Source of the DNA: Streptomyces sp. NBRC 110035
Lineage (GTDB): Bacteria > Actinomycetota > Actinomycetes > Streptomycetales > Streptomycetaceae
Assembly (NCBI RefSeq): GCF_000829695.1
Contig: NZ_BBNN01000034.1
Coordinates: 1-64,000 of the forward strand
Reading direction: 5' to 3'
DNA: 64,000 nt
Made by a program: the position numbers and the translations under genes. Below are positions 28,301 to 36,229 of the stretch, one piece after another. The notes under the pieces were generated by a model that worked only from the letters and a program-made list of their open reading frames with translations, did not search any database and was not told the DNA's origin. Each line of letters begins with the position of its first letter. Within the stretch, counting starts at the first letter, position 1.

Positions 28301-30217
28301 CAGGACTTCACGGTCGTCGGCATCGGCGACATGTCCGGTGACGTGTTCGGCAACGGCATGCTGCTCAGCGAGCACATCCGGCTGGTCGCCGCCTTCGACC
28401 ACCGGCACATCTTCATCGACCCCACCCCGGACGCGGCCGTCGGTCACGCCGAGCGCCGCCGCCTGTTCGACCTGCCGCGCAGCTCCTGGGAGGACTACGA
28501 CACCGCCCTGCTGTCGGCCGGCGGCGGCGTGTTCCCGCGCAGCGCCAAATCCATCCCGGTCAACGCGCAGATCCGCGAGGCCCTCGGCATCGAGTCCGGG
28601 GTCACCAAGATGACCCCGGCGGACCTGATGAAGGCGATCCTCAAGGCGCCGGTGGACCTGCTGTGGAACGGCGGCATCGGCACGTACGTCAAGGCGGCGA
28701 GCGAGTCCAACGCCGACGTCGGCGACAAGGCCAACGACCCCATCCGTGTCGACGGCAAGGACCTGCGGGTCGACGTCGTCGGCGAAGGCGGCAACCTGGG
28801 CATGACCCAGCTCGGCCGGATCGAGTTCGCGCTGCACGGCGGCCGGATCAACACCGACGCCATCGACAACAGCGCCGGCGTGGACACCTCCGACCACGAG
28901 GTGAACATCAAGATCCTGCTCAACACCCTGGTCGCGGACGGCGACATGACGGTCAAGCAGCGCAACAAGCTGCTCGCCTCGATGACCGACGAGGTCGGCG
29001 GGCTGGTGCTGCGCGCCAACTACGCGCAGAACACCGCCATCGCCAACGCCCTGGCCCAGTCCAAGGACATGCTCCACGCCCAGCAGCGCTTCATGAAGTA
29101 CCTGGTGCGCGAGGGCCACCTCGACCGGGCCCTGGAGTTCCTCCCCGCCGACCGCCAGATCCGCGAGCGGCTGAGCGCCGGTCAGGGCCTGACCGGTCCG
29201 GAGACGGCCGTCCTGATGGCGTACACGAAGATCACGGTCGCCGACGAGCTGCTGCGCACCTCACTGCCCGACGACCCGTATCTCAGGGTGCTGCTGCACT
29301 CCTATTTCCCGGCCCCGCTGCGCGAGCAGTTCCCCGACCGGATCGACGCGCACCCGCTGCGCCGCGAGATCATCACGACCGTCCTGGTCAACGACACGGT
29401 CAACACGGGCGGTACGACGTACCTGCACCGGATGCGGGAGGAGACCGGCGCCTCGCTGGAGGAGATCGTCCGGGCCCAGACCGCGGCCCGCGCGATCTTC
29501 CGTGCCGCTGTGGTGTGGGACGGGGTCGAGGCCCTCGACACGTTGGTCGCGGCGGACGTCCAGACCCGGATCAGGCTGCACTCGCGCCGGCTGGTGGAGC
29601 GCGGCACGCGCTGGCTGCTGAACAACCGGCCGCAGCCGCTGGAACTCGAGGAGACGGTGACGTTCTTCGCCGAGCGCGTCGAGCTGGTCTGGTCCCAGCT
29701 GCCGAAGCTGCTGCGCGGCGCGGACCTGAAGTGGTTCCAGAAGATCCACGACGAGCTGACGGGCGTCGGCGTCCCCTCGGAACTCGCCACCCGGGTGGCC
29801 GGGTTCTCCTCAGCGTTCGCGGCGATCGACATCGTCTCGGTGGCCGACCGCATGGGCAAGGAGCCGCTGGACGTGGCCGAGGTGTACTACGACCTCGCCG
29901 ACCGGCTGCGCATCACCCAGCTGATGGACAGGATCAGCGAGCTGCCCCGCGCCGACCGCTGGCAGTCCATGGCCCGCGCGGCGATCCGCGAGGACCTGTA
30001 CGCGGCGCACTCGGCGGTCACGGCCGACGTGCTCGCGGCGGGCGACGGCACGGCGACACCGGAGCAGCGGTTCACGGTGTGGGAGGCGAAGAACGAGGCC
30101 ATCATCGGCCGGGCCCGCACCACCCTGGACGAGATCCAGAGTTCGGACACCTTCGACCTGGCGAACCTGTCGGTGGCGATGCGGACGATGCGGACGCTGC
30201 TGCGCTCGCACGCGTAG
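25289..30217 (+). CDS. gdh: NAD-specific glutamate dehydrogenase, 180-kDa type
   Basis: A 1642-residue large-type NAD-dependent glutamate dehydrogenase, the class first purified from Streptomyces clavuligerus. It oxidatively deaminates glutamate to 2-oxoglutarate and ammonium. ACT-like regulatory regions fill the N-terminal half. The catalytic Glu/Leu/Phe/Val dehydrogenase domain lies near residues 820-1230 ([43 protein letters not shown], with the substrate-binding lysines), followed by a Rossmann part ([17 protein letters not shown], and [18 protein letters not shown]). The helical C-terminus is complete. The ATG follows GGAGCCAGAGG. The gene is monocistronic and ends at a strong hairpin. 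Confidence 0.96.
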   Translation: [1642 protein letters not shown]

Positions 30218-30260
30218 GGCACCGCGCGTACGCGCACGGCCCGCCCACGGCTCACCACGC

Positions 30261-30300
30261 GCAGGGGCGCCCCGGACAGGATGGTCCGGGGCGCCCCTGC
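30261..30300. terminator. Terminator between gdh and ABC exporter genes
   Basis: A perfect 17-bp inverted repeat (30261-30277 with 30284-30300) with a 6-base loop lies between two convergent transcription units and can serve both. Confidence 0.85.
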
Positions 30301-30319
30301 GGCGTTGCGGTGCCGGTGC

Positions 30320-31207
30320 TCAGGCGGGCTTCGGAACGGGCTCGGGATCCGGCTTCGGCTCGGCCCCGGCCCCGGGCTCCGGCCCGGTCCTGGGCTTCGG
30401 CTTGGGCTTGCGGGCCTTGTCCGGGCCGCCGGTGAACTTCTCGTACTCCTTGAGGACCTCGTCCGTCGGGCCGTCCATGCGCAGTTCGCCGCGCTCCAGC
30501 CACAGCACGCGGTCGCAGGTGTCACGGATCGACTTGTTGCTGTGGCTGACCAGGAACACCGTCCCGGCGTGCTTGCGCAGCTCGCGGATGCGGCCCTCGG
30601 AACGCTTCTGGAAGGAGCGGTCGCCGGTGGCCAGCGCCTCGTCGACGAGGAGGACGTCGTGGTCCTTGGCCGCCGCGATGGAGAAGCGGAGCCGGGCCGC
30701 CATGCCGGAGGAGTAGGTGCGCATCGGCAGGGTGATGAAGTCGCCCTTCTCGTTGATGCCGGAGAAGTCGACGATCTCCTGGTAGCGCTCCCGGACCTCC
30801 TCGCGGGACATGCCCATGGCGAGCCCGCCCAGCATGACGTTCCGCTCGCCCGTCAGGTCGTTCATCAGGGCGGCGTTGACGCCGAGCAGGGAGGGCTGGC
30901 CGTCGGTGTAGATCCGGCCGTTCTCCACCGGGAGCAGGCCGGCGACGGCCTTGAGCAGGGTCGACTTGCCCGAGCCGTTGGTGCCGATGAGGCCGATCGC
31001 CTCACCCCGGTGGGCGACGAAGGACACGTTGCGCACCGCGTGGACCTTGCGCACGCCGGACGCCTTCTCGGTCTTGCGGCGGCGCACGATGCGGTTGAGG
31101 GCGGCGGTGGCGCTGCCGCGTCCGGCGCCGGTGCCGTTGACCCGGTAGACGATGTCGACACCGTCGGCGACGACGGTGGGGATCTTCTCGTCGGTGTTGT
31201 CAGCCAC
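30320..31207 (-). CDS. Polysaccharide ABC exporter, ATP-binding subunit (Wzt/TagH-like)
   Basis: A 295-residue ABC ATPase of the ABC-2 polysaccharide/teichoic-acid exporter group. Walker A is LIGTNGSGKSTLLKAVAG, the signature is YSSGMAARLRFSIA, Walker B is HDVLLVDEAL, and the H-loop is FLVSHSN. MNDLTGERNVMLGGLAMGM is typical of O-antigen and teichoic acid exporters. The C-terminus is a Pro/Lys repeat tail of about 35 residues, not a Wzt carbohydrate-binding domain. It starts with GTG and overlaps the permease gene by 8 bases. Together they probably move a lipid-linked glycan across the membrane; the cargo is unknown. Confidence 0.92.
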   Translation of the reverse strand: MADNTDEKIPTVVADGVDIVYRVNGTGAGRGSATAALNRIVRRRKTEKASGVRKVHAVRNVSFVAHRGEAIGLIGTNGSGKSTLLKAVAGLLPVENGRIYTDGQPSLLGVNAALMNDLTGERNVMLGGLAMGMSREEVRERYQEIVDFSGINEKGDFITLPMRTYSSGMAARLRFSIAAAKDHDVLLVDEALATGDRSFQKRSEGRIRELRKHAGTVFLVSHSNKSIRDTCDRVLWLERGELRMDGPTDEVLKEYEKFTGGPDKARKPKPKPRTGPEPGAGAEPKPDPEPVPKPA

Positions 31208-32126
31208 GGCCGTACCTCTCCTCAGCCTTCCAGAAGTAGATGAAGCCGATCACGCCGGCCAGCAGCGCCCAGCCCAGCGCGAACGCCCACACGTGGGCGG
31301 GCAGGTACGAGGAGCCGTAGCCGTCGATCAGCGCGAAGCGGACCAGGTCCATGTAGACCGCGGCGGGATTCCACTGCAGGACGTCGGCGAGCCAGTGGGG
31401 GACGTCCTTGTCGGCGAGCATCGCCGGGATGCTGAACATGACGCCCGAGGCGTACATCCAGGTGCGCAGCACGAACGGCATCAGCTGGGCCAGGTCCGGC
31501 GTGCTGCTGCCGAGGCGCGCGAAGATCAGCGCGAGGCCGGTGTTGAAGACGAACTGGAGCAGCAGCGCGGGGACGACCAGCAGCCAGGACAGGGCGGGCA
31601 TGCTGCCGAACGCCATCACCACGACGACCAGGACGATCATCGAGAACAGCAGCTGCTGGAGCTGCTGCAGCGCGAACGAGACGGGCAGCGCGGCCCGCGG
31701 GAAGTGCAGGGCCCGCACCAGGCCGAGGTTGCCGGAGATGGCCCGCACCCCGGCGAGGACCGAGCTCTGCGTGAACGTGAACACGAACACGCCCGTCACC
31801 AGGAACGGGACGTAGACGTCGCTCGGAATGCCCCGGCGGGCGCCCAGCAGCAGGCCGAAGATGAAGAAGTACACGGCCGCGTTCAGCAGCGGCGTGGCCA
31901 CCTGCCACAGCTGGCCGAGCTTGGCCTGGCTGTACTGCGCGGTCAGCTTCGCCCGGGAGAAGGCGAGGATGAAGTGCCGGCGCGCCCACAGCTCGCGGAC
32001 GTAGGCGGGCAGGGTGGGGCGGGCGCCGCTGACCGTGAGGCCGTGGCGGGCGGCGAGGGCGGGGAGGTCGTCCTCGGCGGCCGGGTGGACCGGTGCGGGA
32101 GGCGGTGTGTGGAGGACCTGACTCAC
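31200..32126 (-). CDS. Polysaccharide ABC exporter, permease subunit (Wzm/TagG-like)
   Basis: A 308-residue ABC-2 type permease with about six transmembrane helices (YSQAKLGQLWQVATPLLNAAVYFFIFGLLLG, then VYVPFLVTGVFVFTFTQSS, and LLFSMIVLVVVVMAFGSM). The cytoplasmic N-terminus carries RELWARRHFILAFSRAKLTAQYSQ, a coupling region typical of this group. GTG at 32126 is chosen over the longer frame because upstream codons fall in the regulatory region. It is divergent from a TetR gene and transcribed from a promoter flanked by TetR-type palindromes. Confidence 0.9.
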   Translation of the reverse strand: MSQVLHTPPPAPVHPAAEDDLPALAARHGLTVSGARPTLPAYVRELWARRHFILAFSRAKLTAQYSQAKLGQLWQVATPLLNAAVYFFIFGLLLGARRGIPSDVYVPFLVTGVFVFTFTQSSVLAGVRAISGNLGLVRALHFPRAALPVSFALQQLQQLLFSMIVLVVVVMAFGSMPALSWLLVVPALLLQFVFNTGLALIFARLGSSTPDLAQLMPFVLRTWMYASGVMFSIPAMLADKDVPHWLADVLQWNPAAVYMDLVRFALIDGYGSSYLPAHVWAFALGWALLAGVIGFIYFWKAEERYGRG

Positions 32127-32236
32127 ATCCGCTGCTTTCGCTAGGGGGTGGGGGAGACGGCGGGGTCGTGCGGTGCCGGGCTCCGCCCGGTGTTTCCCCG
32201 CGCATCGTCGCGCGTTCACCCACGTCGGGACGGCAC

Positions 32237-32251
32237 CGTATCGTCGCAACG
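32237..32251. promoter_or_regulatory. Palindromic operator, site 1
   Basis: This site fits the palindrome CGTNNCGNCGNNACG exactly. It lies just downstream of the exporter promoter -10 box (32254-32259) and covers the predicted transcription start (~32247), a position suited to repression. Confidence 0.65.
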
Positions 32252-32253
32252 CG

Positions 32254-32283
32254 AGCGTAGGCCGAACGCACGTCGGAACGCAA
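32254..32283 (-). promoter_or_regulatory. Predicted promoter of the ABC exporter operon
   Basis: Read on the minus strand, TTGCGT (32283-32278) and TACGCT (32259-32254) are separated by 18 bases. This is a good vegetative-type promoter lying between operator sites 1 and 2. Confidence 0.6.
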
Positions 32284-32284
32284 C

Positions 32285-32299
32285 CGTTTCGTCGTGACG
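32285..32299. promoter_or_regulatory. Palindromic operator, site 2
   Basis: A second exact match to CGTNNCGNCGNNACG, two bases upstream of the exporter -35 box. It could help repression by looping or block the polymerase alpha subunit. Confidence 0.65.
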
Positions 32300-32416
32300 G
32301 CCCGGGGGTCGGCCCGTCCTCTCCGGTCCCGGCCGGGTCCGTTCCGGTCCCGGCGCAGCTCCGCTCCCGTGCCTGTCTGTGCCGGATCGGTGTACGTGCT
32401 GTCGTCAGAACGGGTC

Positions 32417-32431
32417 CGTATCGTCGTCACG
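32417..32431. promoter_or_regulatory. Palindromic operator, site 3, in the tetR promoter
   Basis: A third exact match to CGTNNCGNCGNNACG. It fills the spacer just upstream of the TATGCT -10 box (32435-32440) of the tetR gene, whose ATG is only 7 bases past that box (leaderless). This predicts autorepression. Confidence 0.68.
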
Positions 32432-32447
32432 CCCTATGCTGGTCCGC

Positions 32448-33074
32448 ATGACGACGAACGCCGAGGAGCCCCAGCCGCCTCCGCGCCGCAGGGCCCCCGC
32501 CGGGGCCGCCGTACTGCGCGAGGACGTGACGGAGGCGATCCGGACGGCGGTCTTCGAGGAACTCGCGGCCGTCGGCTACGCGCGGATGTCCATCGAGGGC
32601 ATCGCGCGCCGCGCGGGTGTCGGCAAGACCGCCGTGTACCGCCGCTGGCGGTCCAAACTGCACCTGGTCCTGGACCTGGTCTCGGCGATCGCCGTGCAGG
32701 GCCTGCCCGCGCCGGACACCGGCTCCCTGGAGGGCGACCTGCGGCTGCTGTACGAGGTCACCTCACGCGCCCTGCGCCACCCCGTCGCCTCGCAGATCCT
32801 CCCCGACCTCCAGGCCGAGGCCGCCCGCAACCCCGACATCGCCGAGGCACTGCAGAAGGCGCTGCGGGAGGGCCAGGACGGGGTCGCCAAGGGCGTCGTC
32901 ACGGCGGCCCAGGAGCGCGGCGAGGTGCGCCCCGGCGTCGACCACGCCCTGGCCCTCGACCTGATCTCGGGCCCGCTGTACTGGCGCTCGGTCGTCATCC
33001 GCAACCCGACACTCCCGAAGGGCTACCTGGCAGCCCTGGCGAGGGCGACGACCGCGGCGCTCAGGGCGCTGTAG
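32448..33074 (+). CDS. TetR-family regulator of the ABC exporter
   Basis: A 208-residue TetR regulator. The N-terminal helix-turn-helix (residues ~25-70) is AIRTAVFEELAAVGYARMSIEGIARRAGVGKTAVYRRWRSK. The C-terminal ligand domain is of the TetR_C_16/AcrR-like type (HPVASQILPDLQAEAARNPDIAEALQKALREGQ). It is divergent from the exporter genes, and three matching palindromes surround both promoters, so it most likely represses itself and the exporter until a ligand binds. The ATG is nearly leaderless, with TATGCT centred ~10 bases upstream. Confidence 0.92.
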   Translation: MTTNAEEPQPPPRRRAPAGAAVLREDVTEAIRTAVFEELAAVGYARMSIEGIARRAGVGKTAVYRRWRSKLHLVLDLVSAIAVQGLPAPDTGSLEGDLRLLYEVTSRALRHPVASQILPDLQAEAARNPDIAEALQKALREGQDGVAKGVVTAAQERGEVRPGVDHALALDLISGPLYWRSVVIRNPTLPKGYLAALARATTAALRAL

Positions 33075-33107
33075 GGCAGGTGCCGGGGCGGAGGGCGCCC
33101 GCGCGGG

Positions 33108-34097
33108 TCAGCCGCGCCCCGCCGCCGGGTGCAGGCGCTGCCAGCCCTGCCAGGCCGAGGTGATCATGTCGTCGACGCTGTGGCGGGCCTTCCAGCCGAG
33201 TTCGGTGGCGGCGCGGTCGGACGAGGCGACGACGTCCGCCGGGTCGCCGGGGCGGCGGGGGGCGACCGTGGGCTGAAGGCCGTGGCCGGTGAGGACGTTG
33301 ATGCGGTCGATCATGCCCCTCACCGAGACGCCCTCGCCGCGGCCGATGTTGAGGGTGAGGTCCCGGCCGGGTGCGGCACGCAGCGCGCGCGCCGCGGCCA
33401 CGTGGGCCTCGGCCAGGTCGACGACGTGGATGTAGTCGCGGACGCAGGTGCCGTCCGGGGTCGGGTAGTCGTCGCCGAACACCCGCGGGGGCTCGTTCGC
33501 GGTCAGCCTCTCGAAGACCATGGGGACGAGGTTGTGGACGCCCGTGTCGGCGAGTTCCGGGCGCGCGGCGCCCGCCACGTTGAAGTAGCGCAGGGAGGCG
33601 GTGGACAGGCCGGTCGCCCGCCCCGTGGCGCGGACCAGCCACTCGCCGGCCAGCTTCGTCTCGCCGTAGGGGGACATCGGCAGGCAGGGGGTGTCCTCGG
33701 TGACCAGCCCGGCGCCGGAGGGCGGTGTGCCGTACACCGCCGCCGACGACGAGAACACGAAGGACGACGCCGCGTCCGCCGCCGTCACCGCCTCCAGCAG
33801 GACGCGCAGGCCCTCGACGTTCTCCCGGTAGTAGTGCAGGGGCAGTTCCACCGACTCGCCCACCTGCTTCTTCGCCGCCAGGTGCACGACGCCGGTGACC
33901 TCGTGGTCGGCGAGGGCGCGCGCCACCCGCTCGCCGTCCAGGACCGAGCCGACCACCAGCGGTACGCCGTCCGGCACGCGGTCGGGGATGCCGGTGGACA
34001 GGTCGTCGTACACCACCGTCCGTTCCCCCGCCTCGGTCATCGCGCGTACGACGTGCGCCCCGATGTAACCGGCGCCGCCGGTGATCAACCAGGTCAT
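33108..34097 (-). CDS. galE: UDP-glucose 4-epimerase
   Basis: A 329-residue short-chain dehydrogenase/reductase-type epimerase interconverting UDP-glucose and UDP-galactose. The NAD-binding motif is GGAGYIGAHV (7-16). The catalytic region is SSSAAVYGTP with the YGETK tyrosine-lysine pair, and RYFNVAGA and DYIHVVDLAEAH are GalE hallmarks. It lies beside the polysaccharide exporter, which suggests that it supplies UDP-galactose for an exported glycan; a role in galactose metabolism is equally possible. The stop is about 30 bases from the convergent tetR stop. Confidence 0.93.
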   Translation of the reverse strand: MTWLITGGAGYIGAHVVRAMTEAGERTVVYDDLSTGIPDRVPDGVPLVVGSVLDGERVARALADHEVTGVVHLAAKKQVGESVELPLHYYRENVEGLRVLLEAVTAADAASSFVFSSSAAVYGTPPSGAGLVTEDTPCLPMSPYGETKLAGEWLVRATGRATGLSTASLRYFNVAGAARPELADTGVHNLVPMVFERLTANEPPRVFGDDYPTPDGTCVRDYIHVVDLAEAHVAAARALRAAPGRDLTLNIGRGEGVSVRGMIDRINVLTGHGLQPTVAPRRPGDPADVVASSDRAATELGWKARHSVDDMITSAWQGWQRLHPAAGRG

Positions 34098-34187
34098 GTG
34101 CGGCCGTCCCCTCGTCGTTGGCCCCGTGGCGGTGCGGTGGGTGGTCGGTCTCCACCGTGTCTCCGGTCTCCGCCGTCCGTCAGGATC

Positions 34188-34694
34188 CTAGGCTTCGTTC
34201 GCCGCCGCCGTGTCCAGTGCGGTGGTGAGACGGTCCAGGCGGACCTTCAGGTCCTGGATCTCGTCGAGCCCGGATCCGGTCGCGGTGGCGATCCGGCGCG
34301 GGAGGTCGAGGGCCTGTTCGCGCAGCGCGAGGCCCTCCCCGGTGGGCCGTACCTCCACCGAGCGCTCGTCGCGCGCACTGCGTTCCCGACGGACCAGGCC
34401 GGCCGCCTCCAGCCGCTTGAGCAGCGGGGACAGCGTGCCGGAGTCGAGCCGCAGGTGCTCGCCGAGCGTCTTGACGGGCAGCGTGCCGTGCTCCCAGAGG
34501 GCCAGCATCACCAGGTACTGGGGATAGGTGAGGCCGAGGTCCTTGAGGAGTACGCGGTACAGGCCGTTGAAGGCGCGGGAGGCGGACTGCAGGGAGAAGC
34601 AGATCTGCTGGTCGAGGCGGAGCCAGTCGCCGGCGGGCCCGGGTGGCCGGGCGGTCGTCTCCGGGGCCGGTCCGGGGTTCGGGGTCGGTGTCAT
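34188..34694 (-). CDS. ohrR: MarR-family organic peroxide sensor OhrR
   Basis: A 168-residue MarR regulator. The redox-sensing cysteine is Cys32 in LDQQICFSLQSASRAFNGLY, as in OhrR proteins, which release DNA after oxidation by organic hydroperoxides. The winged helix is YPQYLVMLALWEHGTLPVKTLGEHLRLDSGTLSPLLKRLEAAGLVRRERSARDERSVEV. The ATG at 34694 has GGAG two bases upstream; an ATG at 34721 is possible but has no ribosome site and abuts the operator. It is divergent from ohr and surely controls it. Confidence 0.92.
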   Translation of the reverse strand: MTPTPNPGPAPETTARPPGPAGDWLRLDQQICFSLQSASRAFNGLYRVLLKDLGLTYPQYLVMLALWEHGTLPVKTLGEHLRLDSGTLSPLLKRLEAAGLVRRERSARDERSVEVRPTGEGLALREQALDLPRRIATATGSGLDEIQDLKVRLDRLTTALDTAAANEA

Positions 34695-34723
34695 GACTCC
34701 AGGGTAGCTCTTTCGAGCCATTT

Positions 34724-34737
34724 AGTTGTGCGCAACT
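34724..34737. promoter_or_regulatory. OhrR operator
   Basis: AGTTGTGCGCAACT is an inverted repeat (AGTTG/CAACT) between ohrR and ohr, followed by an overlapping AATTGTG half-site. It resembles known OhrR sites and could act on both promoters. Confidence 0.75.
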
Positions 34738-34828
34738 TAATTGTGTGCTTTGCTTGTGGTCGTGCGGAGGCCCGGACCACCGACGGACCGGCCTCCGCAC
34801 GACCACCACTCGAGAGGGAAGGGTTCCC

Positions 34829-35242
34829 ATGGACGCGCTCTACACCGCTGTCGCCACCGCCACCCACGGCCGCGACGGCCGCGCCGTCACCTCCGACGGC
34901 AAGCTGGACCTCGGCCTCAGCGCCCCCGTGGAGCTGGGCGGCAACGGCGAGGGCACCAACCCGGAGCAGTTGTTCGCCGCCGGTTACGCGGCCTGCTTCG
35001 GCAGCGCCCTCGGCCTGGTCGGCCGGGCCGCCAAGGTGGACGTCAGCGAGGCCGCGGTGACCGCCGAGGTCGGCATCGGCAAGCAGGGCGAGGGCTTCGC
35101 GCTCGCCGTGACGCTGCGCGTCGAGCTGCCCGACGCCGTGGACCAGGAGACCGGACGCAAGCTGGTCGAGCAGGCCCACCAGGTCTGCCCCTACTCCAAC
35201 GCCACCCGCGGCAACATCCCGGTCGAGCTCGTCATCGAGTAG
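34829..35242 (+). CDS. ohr: Organic hydroperoxide resistance protein
   Basis: A 137-residue Ohr/OsmC-type thiol peroxidase that reduces organic hydroperoxides. Both catalytic cysteines are present: Cys56 in AACFGSAL and Cys120 in QVCPYSNATRGN, along with the RVELP strand and the ENTNPE-like GTNPEQLFAAGYAA. GAGAGGGAAGGG precedes the ATG. It pairs with the divergent sensor gene ohrR. A bulged hairpin terminator follows. Confidence 0.96.
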   Translation: MDALYTAVATATHGRDGRAVTSDGKLDLGLSAPVELGGNGEGTNPEQLFAAGYAACFGSALGLVGRAAKVDVSEAAVTAEVGIGKQGEGFALAVTLRVELPDAVDQETGRKLVEQAHQVCPYSNATRGNIPVELVIE

Positions 35243-35270
35243 TCCACGGCACCGGTCCCGGCCCCGCTTC

Positions 35271-35302
35271 GGGCCCCGGCGCGCACGACGCGTCCGGGGC
35301 CC
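35271..35302. terminator. Terminator between ohr and the sugar ABC operon
   Basis: A 13-bp stem with one bulge (GGGCCCCGG-CGCG paired with CGCG-T-CCGGGGCCC) between convergent genes. Confidence 0.6.
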
Positions 35303-35314
35303 CTGCGCGGTACG

Positions 35315-36229
35315 TCACTTCACCGCGCCCGCCATCACGCCGGAGACGAACTGCCGCTGGAAGGCGAAGAACACGGCCAGCGGGATCACCATCGAGATGA
35401 ACGCGCCCGGTGCCAGCACGTCGATGTTGTTGCCGAACTGCCGTACCTGCGTCTGCAGCGCGACCGTGATCGGCTGGCTCCCGGAGTCCGTGAAGATCAG
35501 CGCGACCAGCATGTCGTTCCACACCCACAGGAACTGGAAGATGCCCAGCGAGGCGATCGCCGGCCCGCCCAGCGGCATCACCACCCGCGCGAACAGGCGC
35601 AGTTCGCCGGCGCCGTCCAGGCGGGCCGCTTCCAGCAGCTCCTTCGGGATCTCCGCGAAGAAGTTGCGCAGCAGGAACACCGCGAACGGCAGACCGAAGC
35701 CGACGTGGAAGAGGACCACGCCGACGACCGAGCCGAAGACGCCGATGGTGCCGAAGAGTTCGGCGATCGGGATCAGCGCCACCTGCACCGGCACCACCAA
35801 CAGCCCCACCACGCCCAGGAACCACCAGTCCCGGCCGGGGAACTCCATCCAGGCGAAGGCGTATCCGGCCAGCGAGCCGATCACCACCACCAGCACCGTC
35901 GCCGGGACGGTGATGTACACCGTGTTCAGCAGGGAACCGGTGATGTCGTCGTTCTCCAGCAGGGTCTCGTAGGCGCCGAAGGTGAGCTGCGACGGCTCGG
36001 TGAACACCGTCCACCAGCCGTCGGCGGCCATGTCCTGCGGGGTGCGCAGGCTGGCCAGCAGCAGACCGGTCGTCGGGACCAGCCAGAACAGGCCGACGAC
36101 GGTCAGGAAGACGCGTACCAGCCCGCCGCTCACCCCCTCGCCGAGCCTCGAACCCAGTGACCGCCCGGCCTTGACGGCACCGACAGGCGGCGAGGCCGCC
36201 TCGGTGGCACTGCCGGCGTCCGCGCTCAT
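35315..36229 (-). CDS. Carbohydrate ABC transporter permease (MalG-like)
   Basis: A 304-residue binding-protein-dependent permease with about six membrane helices. The EAA loop facing the ATPase is EIPKELLEAARLDGAGELRLFARVVMPLGGPAIAS. The C-terminus QRQFVSGVMAGAVK is the classical end of MalG/CUT1 permeases. The ATG overlaps the stop of the other permease gene by four bases. No ATPase gene is in the operon, so the system presumably uses the shared MsiK-type ATPase typical of Streptomyces sugar importers; that is an inference. Confidence 0.93.
   Translation of the reverse strand: MSADAGSATEAASPPVGAVKAGRSLGSRLGEGVSGGLVRVFLTVVGLFWLVPTTGLLLASLRTPQDMAADGWWTVFTEPSQLTFGAYETLLENDDITGSLLNTVYITVPATVLVVVIGSLAGYAFAWMEFPGRDWWFLGVVGLLVVPVQVALIPIAELFGTIGVFGSVVGVVLFHVGFGLPFAVFLLRNFFAEIPKELLEAARLDGAGELRLFARVVMPLGGPAIASLGIFQFLWVWNDMLVALIFTDSGSQPITVALQTQVRQFGNNIDVLAPGAFISMVIPLAVFFAFQRQFVSGVMAGAVK

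Larger units (their letters stand above)
32127..32447. other. Divergent regulatory region, exporter and tetR
   Basis: A 321-bp gap with no gene. It carries two predicted promoters and three copies of a 15-bp palindrome, listed separately. The region nearest the exporter (32127-32236) would be an mRNA leader of about 120 bases, with no structure that I recognise. Confidence 0.75.

Noticed and set aside
25250-29119. A 1289-residue open frame on the minus strand opposite gdh
   Set aside because: It is the antisense shadow of a GC-rich coding gene. The plus strand encodes a complete, recognisable NAD-glutamate dehydrogenase with correct codon bias.
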